Of a DNA stretch of 64,000 nt, positions 1 to 7,153 are shown in pieces. The translations under genes and the position numbers were made by a program. The notes beneath the pieces were generated by a model, which had not been told where the DNA came from, did no database searches, and was given only the letters and a program-made list of their open reading frames with translations. Numbering within the stretch: the stretch's first letter is position 1; each line of letters begins with the position of its first letter. The stretch spans positions 1-64,000 of the forward strand of contig CBHTSZ010000005.1 in assembly GCA_966095765.1 (NCBI GenBank). Direction: 5' to 3'. The stretch comes from CBHTSZ01 sp966095765. Lineage in GTDB: Bacteria > Patescibacteriota > Saccharimonadia > Saccharimonadales > Saccharimonadaceae.

Positions 1-62
1 GCTGGTTCAAAAGAAGATCAAATGGTCAGCATTTCCATCTCACGCGCCGCGTCGCTGCCATT

Positions 63-91
63 CGGGGGTTCGAATCCCTCCGTCCCAGCCA
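63..91 (+). tRNA. 3' end of a tRNA (T-arm, acceptor 3' strand, CCA); Gln-like
   Basis: A T-stem/loop (GGGGG, TTCGAAT, CCCTC) is followed by CGTCCCA, G and CCA, which is a complete tRNA 3' end. An A at position 72 with G73 fits tRNA-Gln, which usually starts with U1. The preceding 62 bases do not fold into a normal anticodon or D arm, and no matching 5' acceptor strand (TGGGACG) lies in the window. This is therefore either a 3' remnant or the 3' exon of a tRNA with an insertion whose 5' part lies outside. Identity is uncertain. Confidence 0.5.
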
Positions 92-133
92 AGTAAAAAG
101 ACGCAAACCCTCGTGGTTTACGTCTTTTTACTT
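91..133 (+). terminator. Long inverted repeat after the tRNA 3' end, terminator-like
   Basis: AAGTAAAAAGACG is perfectly repeated in inverse orientation around a CAAACC/GGTTTA inner stem, with a T-rich 3' arm. It could end transcription in both directions. Confidence 0.7.
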
Positions 134-207
134 AGTGTTGTGGGTGGGATTCGAACGGGTTTGCGAGTCTGCAAGCCCTGGCACTTTTGGAGCTTGAGTG
201 ACAAAAG

Positions 208-227
208 CGAATCCCTCCGTCCCAGCC
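208..227 (+). repeat. Second copy of the tRNA 3' end (remnant)
   Basis: Twenty bases identical to the end of the T-loop and the acceptor 3' strand of the copy at 63-91. No T-stem 5' strand is present, so it cannot be a functional tRNA. It is followed directly by another T-rich hairpin. Confidence 0.7.
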
Positions 228-270
228 GAGAGAAAAGCCTGAGACCTTTACAGTTTCGGGACTTTTTCTT
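228..270 (+). terminator. Imperfect hairpin with T-rich end
   Basis: GAGAAAAGCCTGAGAC pairs imperfectly with a downstream GTTTCGGGACTTTTTCTT. It sits after the second tRNA remnant just as the 91-133 hairpin sits after the first copy. Confidence 0.5.
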
Positions 271-281
271 GGTGGAAGATT

Positions 282-295
282 GAATCCCTCCGTCC
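282..295 (+). repeat. Third, shortest copy of the tRNA 3' end
   Basis: GAATCCCTCCGTCC repeats the end of the T-loop and part of the acceptor strand. It diverges before the CCA. It lies about 20 bases upstream of the first protein gene. Confidence 0.6.
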
Positions 296-314
296 TGCAA
301 GCTACCATGTCTCT

Positions 315-881
315 ATGCAAGAACGAACTCAAGACTTACTTTTACAGACACATGCTGCTGCATTCTCATATGATCATGAGTCAGGTTTTTTTCTCCGTGA
401 TAATGATCGCTTCACACCTGAAGATCTCCCGACTGGCTGGGGCGCGCTCGCAGCAGAAACAGATCCCGAGGACATTCCTGACTCTCCCCTCGTCTATACG
501 TTTATGGGTCCGGTCATACTTCCGCAGTTTCATGACTGGGTAGAGGCAAACTTTGACGATAACGTCGCGAATGAAACGGTTGAGGTTATGCAAGAGGTTT
601 TTGCACGGCTTGAGCCTTCCCTGCCCAAGCGTTCACTTAGTCGTGATCGCGGAGGTTTTATGGGGATCGATGTCAGCCTTCCGCCGAGCAAGTACTCACA
701 TGTTTTCTTGCAGACTCTCGGTAACTGCGCTTGTCTCAGCGTAGAGTCCAGCGGAGTGTTCCGTGAACGACAGTGGCAAGAAAAAGTTGCTGCACTTGGT
801 TTTCATAATACCGATACCCTTGTGCAACGAGCGAGCCTACTCGCTGGTTTGGGGCATCTCGCTCACAAGATAGTAGCCTGA
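315..881 (+). CDS. Hypothetical protein, 188 aa
   Basis: An uninterrupted frame not recognised as any family. The N-terminal half is acidic and soluble in character (many Asp, Glu and Pro). There is no signal peptide or membrane segment. Residues 130-140 hold a small Cys-containing stretch (GNCACL). The start is the ATG at 315; no clear ribosome binding site precedes it. It lies between the tRNA remnants and a convergent orphan gene 29 bases away, so it could be cargo brought in at the tRNA site, but nothing in the protein says so. Confidence 0.55.
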   Translation: MQERTQDLLLQTHAAAFSYDHESGFFLRDNDRFTPEDLPTGWGALAAETDPEDIPDSPLVYTFMGPVILPQFHDWVEANFDDNVANETVEVMQEVFARLEPSLPKRSLSRDRGGFMGIDVSLPPSKYSHVFLQTLGNCACLSVESSGVFRERQWQEKVAALGFHNTDTLVQRASLLAGLGHLAHKIVA

Positions 882-909
882 CATCATAAGAACGAAGAGA
901 AGCTTTTAC

Positions 910-1416
910 TTATAGCGAGCGTTGGTCATGCGCGGCGGCTCCAACGTTTCGTGCAGTTTTTTCGATAAAGCTGTTGATAGCCCGTCCTGCGGCAGCTCGG
1001 ATGAGAAGGCCGGGAGCTGGGAGGTGATGTTCGACGATGGAGATCCTTCCTTCGGCCATAGTCTGGTTCCGATTCTTAGGATGCGGGGCGACAATGATAT
1101 TGAGTGAGGCGACGGCAAACTTTTTCTCGTCGACTTCGATGCTGACACGCAGTCCCTCGGCAGTGTCATGGATCTCGGTCACATAGGCAGGAAAATCTTT
1201 CCTAACGATAGCACTCAGATGGACATCGAGGACATTGCCCTCAGTGAGCCGCGTTTCCGGATACTCAACAGAAGCACCTGTGAAGGAGCGTGGCAGTGTT
1301 TGCTCAGTGTCGAGAAGCATTTCATGAATGTCGGAAAACCTATATGGAACAGTCTGATACTCCCTGGCGTTGATCGCACCGTGTTTGCCTGTGGGGAGTT
1401 GGTTGAAAATGCTCAT
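910..1416 (-). CDS. Hypothetical protein, 168 aa
   Basis: Soluble protein with alternating hydrophobic residues typical of beta strands (residues 60-130) and a C-terminal helix rich in Ala/Arg. I do not recognise the family. A -10-like TATAAC lies about 20 bases upstream of the ATG, so the mRNA would have a short leader. The gene ends 29 bases from the convergent gene before it and is divergent from the metal transporter gene. Function unknown. Confidence 0.6.
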   Translation of the reverse strand: MSIFNQLPTGKHGAINAREYQTVPYRFSDIHEMLLDTEQTLPRSFTGASVEYPETRLTEGNVLDVHLSAIVRKDFPAYVTEIHDTAEGLRVSIEVDEKKFAVASLNIIVAPHPKNRNQTMAEGRISIVEHHLPAPGLLIRAAAGRAINSFIEKTARNVGAAAHDQRSL

Positions 1417-1520
1417 AATCGCTCGTGTTTAGCTTTGTTATACTCCCTGCTCCCAGCTTTTGCAATGACAGATTACGGTCGATGATATGCTAGATGGAGT
1501 AGAACGAAGAGGAGATTGAA

Positions 1521-2249
1521 GTGACGAGTCAGAAGCAACGTGAACAAGATAGCCAAATACTTGCTGCCCGTGCCGCCCAAGTGCAACGTGGAGGTGCCCG
1601 TGCTGCTGTGCTCGGTGTCAACGATGGTCTCGTTAGTACGCTTTGTATCGTGCTCGGTGTCGCGGCTGCCGGCCAGTCACAAGAAGCGGTGCTGCTTGCT
1701 GGACTTGCTGGACTTGTCGCTGGCTCCATCAGTATGGCTGCTGGTGAATGGATCTCGGTAAAATCTCAAGTCGATCTGTTTGAAGGAGTGCTCAGTGATC
1801 TTAAAAAAATGATCAAGCACGACAAAGACCTGCTCGATGACACGCTCACCAATCACTTTATCGAGGACGGCTATAGCAAAAAGACTGCAACGAGCGCGAC
1901 AAAGGAGCTTTCGTCTGATAAGGGTAAGTTTTTCGAAACCTATGCTGAGCAAGTTATTGGTGTCAACCCGGACGAACTTGGCTCACCATGGGTAGCGGCT
2001 GGTTCGTCGTTTGCACTCTTTACGCTCGGTTCTCTTGCACCACTTGCACCGTGGTTCTTTACGAATGGCAATGTGGGCATGAGCCTCTCTATCCTTCTGA
2101 CCGCGATTGGTGGTTTGGTTGCTGGCGGGTATGTCGCACTCAGTAGTGGAAAGTCACTTTGGTTTGGTGCGCTGCGCCAGTTCCTGATCGTCCTCTTTGC
2201 CTCGGCTGTAACCTATAGTGTGGGTGTGCTCTTTGGCGTTGTTATCTAA
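1521..2249 (+). CDS. VIT1/CCC1-family Fe2+/Mn2+ transporter
   Basis: A 242-aa inner-membrane protein of the vacuolar iron transporter/CCC1 family, which exports Fe2+ or Mn2+ from the cytoplasm. The family signature is clear: GVNDGLVST at about residues 34-42 in TM1 and GSISMAAGEW in TM2. A charged cytoplasmic loop (residues 85-150) follows, rich in Lys, Asp and Glu as in the metal-binding domain of the family, then three more membrane segments. The start is GTG at 1521 with an AGAGGAG ribosome binding site, so unlike many neighbours it has a real leader (-10-like TATGCT about 30 bases upstream). It would help detoxify iron in a cell that makes heme O and a heme-copper oxidase. Confidence 0.85.
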   Translation: MTSQKQREQDSQILAARAAQVQRGGARAAVLGVNDGLVSTLCIVLGVAAAGQSQEAVLLAGLAGLVAGSISMAAGEWISVKSQVDLFEGVLSDLKKMIKHDKDLLDDTLTNHFIEDGYSKKTATSATKELSSDKGKFFETYAEQVIGVNPDELGSPWVAAGSSFALFTLGSLAPLAPWFFTNGNVGMSLSILLTAIGGLVAGGYVALSSGKSLWFGALRQFLIVLFASAVTYSVGVLFGVVI

Positions 2250-2258
2250 TAACTTGCG

Positions 2259-3053
2259 CTAATTGAGATCACGACTACGAAATACGAGCGTCGCTATCAG
2301 TACGGCAACTGTCGCGATGAGCGCTAAGACCGCAACGTCGAGACGGTCGAACGTGCCGTGTCGAACGGAAGCTGTGTCGTAGTAGTGGATGAGCGACAGA
2401 TAATCCCATGACTCTAGCCATTCAACCGATCGTGCAAAGGTTGTGAGGATATAGCTACCTATCGCAACGACGAGGCCGATCGACAGCACGACCGCTCTTC
2501 GGCCCGTAGCGAGCCCGATACTGTACGGGATAGAAAAGGCTGTCAGACCAAACAAACACGACAGTCCAAACAGTTGCCAGATAAGGGTATGGGGCATTGA
2601 TTCACCGAGGCTCAGTAGACCCACATAAATACCTGCTGTTGTTGCGAGGTTAAGGAGAATCACGATGACGATGGCTGCGAGTAGCTTTTCTGCCACGAGA
2701 CGATTGCGACTGAGTGATGTCATGAGCGTCGTGCGCATATCACCGCTCTCCTCTTCGCGAACAGTGAGGCTTACGGCGAGTACGAGCGTCATAATGATGA
2801 TCATGAGCGACATGCGAACGTCGTATACCTGCGAGGCGATAAAGCCTTCTATCGACTTAAAGACATCCGGATCACCGATGAAGCCTTGGAGCTGGCTCGG
2901 GAGCGACTTGGCCACTTCGTCAAAGCTACCGTTTGCGCTAAACGATGGGTAAAACATCAACACGAGGGCGCTCAGAACACCAAATGCAACTGCCCAACCG
3001 GCAGTAAACCAGCGTTTTTCGTATAATGTCCGACCAAAGAGTGTTTTCATCAT
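2259..3053 (-). CDS. ABC-2 type transporter permease
   Basis: A 264-aa protein with about six hydrophobic segments. The first is at residues 17-37, followed by a large extracytoplasmic loop (about 38-85) as in ABC-2 permeases, with a TM bundle to the C terminus. Its ATG overlaps the TGA of the upstream ATPase gene in ATGA, so the two are translationally coupled. Together they make a two-component exporter whose substrate cannot be read from sequence. It ends 10 bases from the convergent VIT gene. Confidence 0.8.
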   Translation of the reverse strand: MMKTLFGRTLYEKRWFTAGWAVAFGVLSALVLMFYPSFSANGSFDEVAKSLPSQLQGFIGDPDVFKSIEGFIASQVYDVRMSLMIIIMTLVLAVSLTVREEESGDMRTTLMTSLSRNRLVAEKLLAAIVIVILLNLATTAGIYVGLLSLGESMPHTLIWQLFGLSCLFGLTAFSIPYSIGLATGRRAVVLSIGLVVAIGSYILTTFARSVEWLESWDYLSLIHYYDTASVRHGTFDRLDVAVLALIATVAVLIATLVFRSRDLN

Positions 3054-3964
3054 GATCGCTTCCTCCTACCGGACTCGACGTATAGTTCGTGAAATACATC
3101 ATCGAGGTTACGTTCCTCGATAGTGATATCACTAAAGTCCTTCGTCGTGATCCAGCGTAAAAATGGCTTTAGCTCGGCTGTTGGTACAGCAAGCCGTAGT
3201 TGCGTGGCTGAATGTGAAATAACTTCGATGTTATCCGGTAAATACTGTCGAAGCTTTGCGGCTGTCGTGCTCGTTACGACAACGTGCTTGCCGAGCTGCT
3301 TCGTAATAGCATTTATCGGTTGGTCCATAATGAACTTTCCGGAACGCATAAACACGATGCGACTGCATATGTCAGATACTTCGCTGAGGATATGTGACGA
3401 CATAAGAACCGTTGTGCCTTCTCCGGCTTCGCGAACGATGGTTTTGAGAAAGACGTCTTGCATCAACGGGTCTAGCCCAGAAGTTGGCTCATCGAGGATC
3501 AGTACTTCTGGTTTGTGCTGGAGCGCTGCAATCAGCGCGATTTTCTGCTTGTTTCCGCGCGAGAGCGTTTTGAGCGGCCGGTCCATAACTGGATGGAGCT
3601 GATGAACGAGGCGTTCAAAACGTTTGTCGTCGCGACCGTTTTGTCCTGCGATAAAATCAAGAAACTGTTTGCCGGTGAGACCGGGTGGCAGCACCATATC
3701 ACCTGCTACATAGCCAACCGACTTATGGATATGGTGCGCAGTCTCCGGAGTGACTTCGTGACCGAGGAGATGTACTGAACCACGGCTTGGCCGGATAAAT
3801 CCCATGAGCATAGAGATCGTCGTGGTTTTGCCTGCTCCGTTTGGTCCCACGAAGCCGACGATCTCACCTCTTTTTACGGCGAGCGTCACATCACTCACCG
3901 CTTCGATATCACCGAAGCGCTTGTAGACATTTGCAAGTGTGAGGGTGTTTGTCGTCGACTTCAT
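3050..3964 (-). CDS. ABC transporter ATP-binding protein
   Basis: A 304-aa ATPase partner of the downstream permease. Walker A is GPNGAGKTT (about residues 41-49), the signature-equivalent is LSRGNKQK, and Walker B is VLILDEPTSGLDP. A C-terminal 80-residue domain follows, as in the drug and antibiotic exporter subfamily (CcmA/NatA-like). I chose the ATG at 3964. A longer frame to 4057 would add 31 residues lying inside the end of the upstream FAD oxidase gene and before the conserved N terminus. The gap to that gene is 7 bases, suggesting co-transcription. Confidence 0.9.
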   Translation of the reverse strand: MKSTTNTLTLANVYKRFGDIEAVSDVTLAVKRGEIVGFVGPNGAGKTTTISMLMGFIRPSRGSVHLLGHEVTPETAHHIHKSVGYVAGDMVLPPGLTGKQFLDFIAGQNGRDDKRFERLVHQLHPVMDRPLKTLSRGNKQKIALIAALQHKPEVLILDEPTSGLDPLMQDVFLKTIVREAGEGTTVLMSSHILSEVSDICSRIVFMRSGKFIMDQPINAITKQLGKHVVVTSTTAAKLRQYLPDNIEVISHSATQLRLAVPTAELKPFLRWITTKDFSDITIEERNLDDVFHELYVESGRRKRS

Positions 3965-3971
3965 AGCGGGC

Positions 3972-5618
3972 TTAGAAATGTTTACGAATATGGGAGAAGC
4001 TAAAGTCCCAGTCGGCGTCGGTTTTCTTATGCGGGTTAAAGATGTTCTGCGGATCATAGAGCTGCTTGATAGCTTTCATATGACCAAATACCGATGGTCC
4101 ATACATACGCTCTAGCCATGGCCCGCGTACCATGCCGTCGTTGTGCTCCCCAGAAAGTGAGCCTTTGTATTCCAGGACGAGTTCGTTTACTTCTTTCATG
4201 GCTGGCTGCAGCTTGTGGCGCTCATGCGGGTCCTCGATCTTCATCAGAGGAATAACATGGAAGTTGCCGTCGCCCATATGTCCGGCTATGGTAGCGAGCA
4301 ACTTGTACTTTTTGATGATGACGCGGAGTTTCGGTAAGAATGCACTGAGGTTTTCTGGTGGGACTACAAAATCATCAATAAACGGCGCAGTGTGTTTGTC
4401 TTTCACCTTGCTGCGGAGCAAACTGAAGCTTTCGCGGCGCATGATCCAGAACTTTTGAGACTGCGCTTCGGTTTCGTCTTTTTCGAGGTAGGTAAACGGA
4501 AAGCCGCCGAGGTCTTTCTTCATCTCATCAATCTTGTGCTCGACTTCATCAACTGAATGACCGGTAAACTCGATCATCAGGATGAGCTGCGGAATACCAC
4601 GGATAAGCATGAAGCCGTCAGGGATGAGGCGGAGTGCCAGGATAGCCCAGTTCTTGAAGCCGAGTTTCTTGAGGAAGCTAAAGAAGAACTTAAAGCTAAG
4701 CCAGAGTGTATTGTCATCAAAGCTCTCAAACGTTGCAGGCTGATGCTTTAGGACGGTCGTGATAATGTCACCCAAGTTGTCGATGTTCTTCAAGTAACCG
4801 ACGAGCAAACCAGAATGCTCTGGGCGCTCGACGAGACGAACCTTGATATCGGTGATGATGCCGAGTGTTCCCTGTGCTCCAACGAAGAGTTTCGTAAGGT
4901 CGAAGATACCAGTTTCACGGTTCCAAACATTCCACAGGTGGTAACCGGTGCTGTCCTTGCTGACCTGGGGTCGCGCAGCTTGGATCTCATCGTAATGTTT
5001 TTCGAGAAGTTCAAAGGTCTTTTTGTAGAGCTTTCCCTCGAAATCGCCCTGTGACATCTTGCGTACCAGCTCATCTTTTGTGAGAGGTTTGATGGTGTAT
5101 TCGTGTCCATCGGAGAGAACGACTTTGAGTTCGGTGACGTAGTTGTCGGTCTTGCCAAACTGGAGTGACTTCTCACCGCCAGAGTTGTTGCTCGTCATAC
5201 CGCCAAGGGTACAGAGGTCACGACTAGCTGGGTAGCTCGGCAGCATGACGCCAAGGTCGATCGTCTTCTTGTCAAAATCGCGATAGTAAACGCCAGGCTG
5301 AACCCGTGCTGATTCACGAGATATCTTCGTTACTTCGTTGAAGTGCGCTGTCATGTCGAGCACGACCGATTGCCCGATCGCACCTCCAGACATATCGGTT
5401 CCGGCGCTTCGCGGGGTGATAGACAGTTCCGGGTGTGCTTGTTTGTTTTTGATCACCCACGTCACGAGCGATTCGATGTCGCGAACGTCGCGCGGCCGAG
5501 CCACGACTGCCGGACGCAGTTCAAAGAGACTGGCGTCGTGTGAAAAGGTTTCAAGTGTTTCTTTTGAGGTATCGAGCTCACCCTGAAATAGAGCCTGCAG
5601 CTCATCGTATATATGCAT
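3972..5618 (-). CDS. FAD-linked oxidase (GlcD/D-lactate dehydrogenase-like)
   Basis: A 548-aa flavoprotein of the vanillyl-alcohol oxidase superfamily. The PCMH FAD-binding domain spans roughly residues 35-215 (PRSAGTDMSGG, then the pyrophosphate-binding TLGGMTSNNSGGEKS). The C-terminal FAD-oxidase domain carries the family signature GHMGDGNFHV near residue 440. Family members oxidise D-lactate, glycolate or other 2-hydroxy acids and pass electrons to quinone or cytochrome. With the quinol oxidase and NDH-2 in this window it could be a second electron entry point, which is inference. The exact substrate is unknown. Divergent from the small membrane protein gene at 5666. Confidence 0.85.
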   Translation of the reverse strand: MHIYDELQALFQGELDTSKETLETFSHDASLFELRPAVVARPRDVRDIESLVTWVIKNKQAHPELSITPRSAGTDMSGGAIGQSVVLDMTAHFNEVTKISRESARVQPGVYYRDFDKKTIDLGVMLPSYPASRDLCTLGGMTSNNSGGEKSLQFGKTDNYVTELKVVLSDGHEYTIKPLTKDELVRKMSQGDFEGKLYKKTFELLEKHYDEIQAARPQVSKDSTGYHLWNVWNRETGIFDLTKLFVGAQGTLGIITDIKVRLVERPEHSGLLVGYLKNIDNLGDIITTVLKHQPATFESFDDNTLWLSFKFFFSFLKKLGFKNWAILALRLIPDGFMLIRGIPQLILMIEFTGHSVDEVEHKIDEMKKDLGGFPFTYLEKDETEAQSQKFWIMRRESFSLLRSKVKDKHTAPFIDDFVVPPENLSAFLPKLRVIIKKYKLLATIAGHMGDGNFHVIPLMKIEDPHERHKLQPAMKEVNELVLEYKGSLSGEHNDGMVRGPWLERMYGPSVFGHMKAIKQLYDPQNIFNPHKKTDADWDFSFSHIRKHF

Positions 5619-5624
5619 ATGTTT

Positions 5625-5633
5625 ATAGTAACA
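5625..5633 (-). promoter_or_regulatory. Extended -10 box of the FAD oxidase gene
   Basis: TGT-TACTAT ends 6 bases before the ATG, so the predicted mRNA is leaderless. Confidence 0.5.
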
Positions 5634-5649
5634 GATGGCTATACGCTTA

Positions 5650-5658
5650 TGGTATACT
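5650..5658 (+). promoter_or_regulatory. Extended -10 box of the 47-aa membrane protein gene
   Basis: TGG-TATACT ends 7 bases before the ATG at 5666, predicting a leaderless mRNA. It is divergent from the FAD oxidase promoter 20 bases away. Confidence 0.6.
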
Positions 5659-5665
5659 GACGACC

Positions 5666-5809
5666 ATGAAGAAAGCTGCTAAGAAATCCGCAAAGAAACA
5701 AGCTATAGCACCCGAGTTTAGGCCGTACCGGGTACTGTTCTTGATCGTTCTTATCAGTGTGGCCAGTCTCGTTGCGTTTGCGCTGCTCGGTGTAACCGCT
5801 GAGCTGTAG
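5666..5809 (+). CDS. Small single-pass membrane protein, 47 aa
   Basis: A Lys-rich N terminus (MKKAAKKSAKKQ) is followed by a short linker and one hydrophobic segment (about residues 22-43), giving an N-in topology by the positive-inside rule. The ATG is fixed by the strong extended -10 seven bases upstream. No family recognised. The next small gene starts 7 bases downstream with a strong ribosome binding site that overlaps this stop codon, so the two are probably co-expressed. Confidence 0.65.
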   Translation: MKKAAKKSAKKQAIAPEFRPYRVLFLIVLISVASLVAFALLGVTAEL

Positions 5810-5816
5810 GAGGGGT

Positions 5817-5981
5817 ATGGCAAAGCTACTACTCTGGATCTGTATGGGCGTCGGCGGTACAGTCGGTTCACTGCTGCCTTCACTGTGGGGTTCGAGTGAC
5901 CTGATGTGGTCAGTCATGCTATCGACCGTTGGTGGCATTGTCGGTATCTGGGTCTGGTACAAGCTGTTCCGTTACGCCTAA
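5817..5981 (+). CDS. Small two-pass membrane protein, 54 aa
   Basis: This short frame has a very good ribosome binding site (AGGAGGGG, at 5808-5815) and reads as two hydrophobic helices (about residues 4-20 and 29-50) joined by a short Ser/Gly-rich loop. It ends in a basic/aromatic tail (WYKLFRYA). The arrangement with the preceding single-pass protein suggests a small membrane complex, but no function can be assigned. Confidence 0.65.
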   Translation: MAKLLLWICMGVGGTVGSLLPSLWGSSDLMWSVMLSTVGGIVGIWVWYKLFRYA

Positions 5982-6005
5982 GTAATTGTTTTTACGACTC
6001 TCTCC

Positions 6006-6014
6006 TGGCATACT
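6006..6014 (+). promoter_or_regulatory. Extended -10 box of the AI-2E-type permease gene
   Basis: TGG-CATACT ends 8 bases before the ATG at 6023. A weak AAGG lies in the same gap, but the message would be at most a base or two longer than the coding region. Confidence 0.5.
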
Positions 6015-6022
6015 AAGGCTAT

Positions 6023-7153
6023 ATGAAGGTAAAAGTTGATATTGATACAAAAGTATTTATCCGCCTTGTTCTCGTGATACTTGGATTTGGCCTGGCGATC
6101 CTCGCCATCTATAAGTCACGAGGCGCACTGACGCTTATCGCTATATCGCTTTTTCTCGCGCTAGCGCTCAACCCACCCGTTTCAAAGCTTGCTCGTCTCT
6201 TGCCAAGCAATAGCCGCGTTGGGGCGACAGCGCTCGCCTATCTGGTGGTTTTGATATTACTCGGTGGTTTTTTGGTGCTCATCGTGCCGCCCGTCATCGA
6301 GCAGAGCGCCAAGTTTGCCAACACTGTCCCTGATCTTATCGATGACGCGTACTCGAACCGCTATATATTTGATGATTTTATCGAGCGTTATGATCTCGAA
6401 GAGACGGTTGATAATGCTGTCGAAGGCGCGAAAGCCCAAGCAGCTTCTGTGGCGACTAACTTAGGCAATATCCTCGTCAGTGGTTTCGGGACACTGCTCG
6501 GCGGCGTAGCGAACCTCCTCTTTATACTGGTCATCACCTTTTTGATGCTTATTGAAGGACCTGCGTGGATGGCAAAGGTATGGGGGTTATATGATGATAA
6601 CGAAAGGCTTGAGCGACACCGAGCACTCGTACAGCGCATGTACCGTATCGTGACAGGCTTCGTAAATGGTCAGCTGGCCGTTGCCGCGATTGCAGCCGTC
6701 GCAAGTCTCATCGTGCTGCTTACACTCAGTGTGACTATCGGTTTGCCGGCAAATCTCGCAGTACCGCTTGCTGCTATCGTCTTTATCTTTAGTATGATTC
6801 CGATGATCGGTGCAACGATCGGTGCTGTACTGGTTGGCTTGGTGTTATTGTTCAACTCACCAATGGCTGCGCTCATCTTCCTCATCTACTTCGTGGTTTA
6901 CCAGCAGATTGAAAACAACTTCATCTCTCCTACCATCCAGTCAAAGAGTGTTGAGATCTCGGCGCTTATCATCCTTCTCGCTATTCTCATCGGTATAAAT
7001 GTCGGCGGCCTGCTCGGTGGTGTTATTGCTATACCTGTCGCAGGCTGCCTACGCGTTTTGCTGCTTGATCAGCTCGAACAAGCTCGCAAGAAGCGTCTGA
7101 AAGACGACGTCAACCCAGTCAAGAAGCTTATCAAAAAAGCTAAATCAGCCTAG
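6023..7153 (+). CDS. AI-2E family transporter (PerM/UPF0118)
   Basis: A 376-aa polytopic membrane protein with the pattern of the AI-2E (PF01594) family. Two N-terminal TMs are followed by a third (about residues 72-92), an extracytoplasmic amphipathic region (about 95-150), then a C-terminal TM bundle. The family's conserved region QQIENNFISPTIQSKSV lies near residue 290, and the C-terminal tail is basic. Family members act as permeases or efflux proteins (E. coli TqsA for autoinducer-2, others as Na+/H+ antiporters); substrate unknown here. Its stop interlocks with that of cysS in CTAG. Confidence 0.85.
   Translation: MKVKVDIDTKVFIRLVLVILGFGLAILAIYKSRGALTLIAISLFLALALNPPVSKLARLLPSNSRVGATALAYLVVLILLGGFLVLIVPPVIEQSAKFANTVPDLIDDAYSNRYIFDDFIERYDLEETVDNAVEGAKAQAASVATNLGNILVSGFGTLLGGVANLLFILVITFLMLIEGPAWMAKVWGLYDDNERLERHRALVQRMYRIVTGFVNGQLAVAAIAAVASLIVLLTLSVTIGLPANLAVPLAAIVFIFSMIPMIGATIGAVLVGLVLLFNSPMAALIFLIYFVVYQQIENNFISPTIQSKSVEISALIILLAILIGINVGGLLGGVIAIPVAGCLRVLLLDQLEQARKKRLKDDVNPVKKLIKKAKSA

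Noticed and set aside
1..91. tmRNA 3' end or tRNA with group I intron
   Set aside because: The acceptor strand lacks the G-U pair position expected for tmRNA, and I could not see the conserved core of a group I intron in the 62 bases available. Kept only as a tRNA 3' end.
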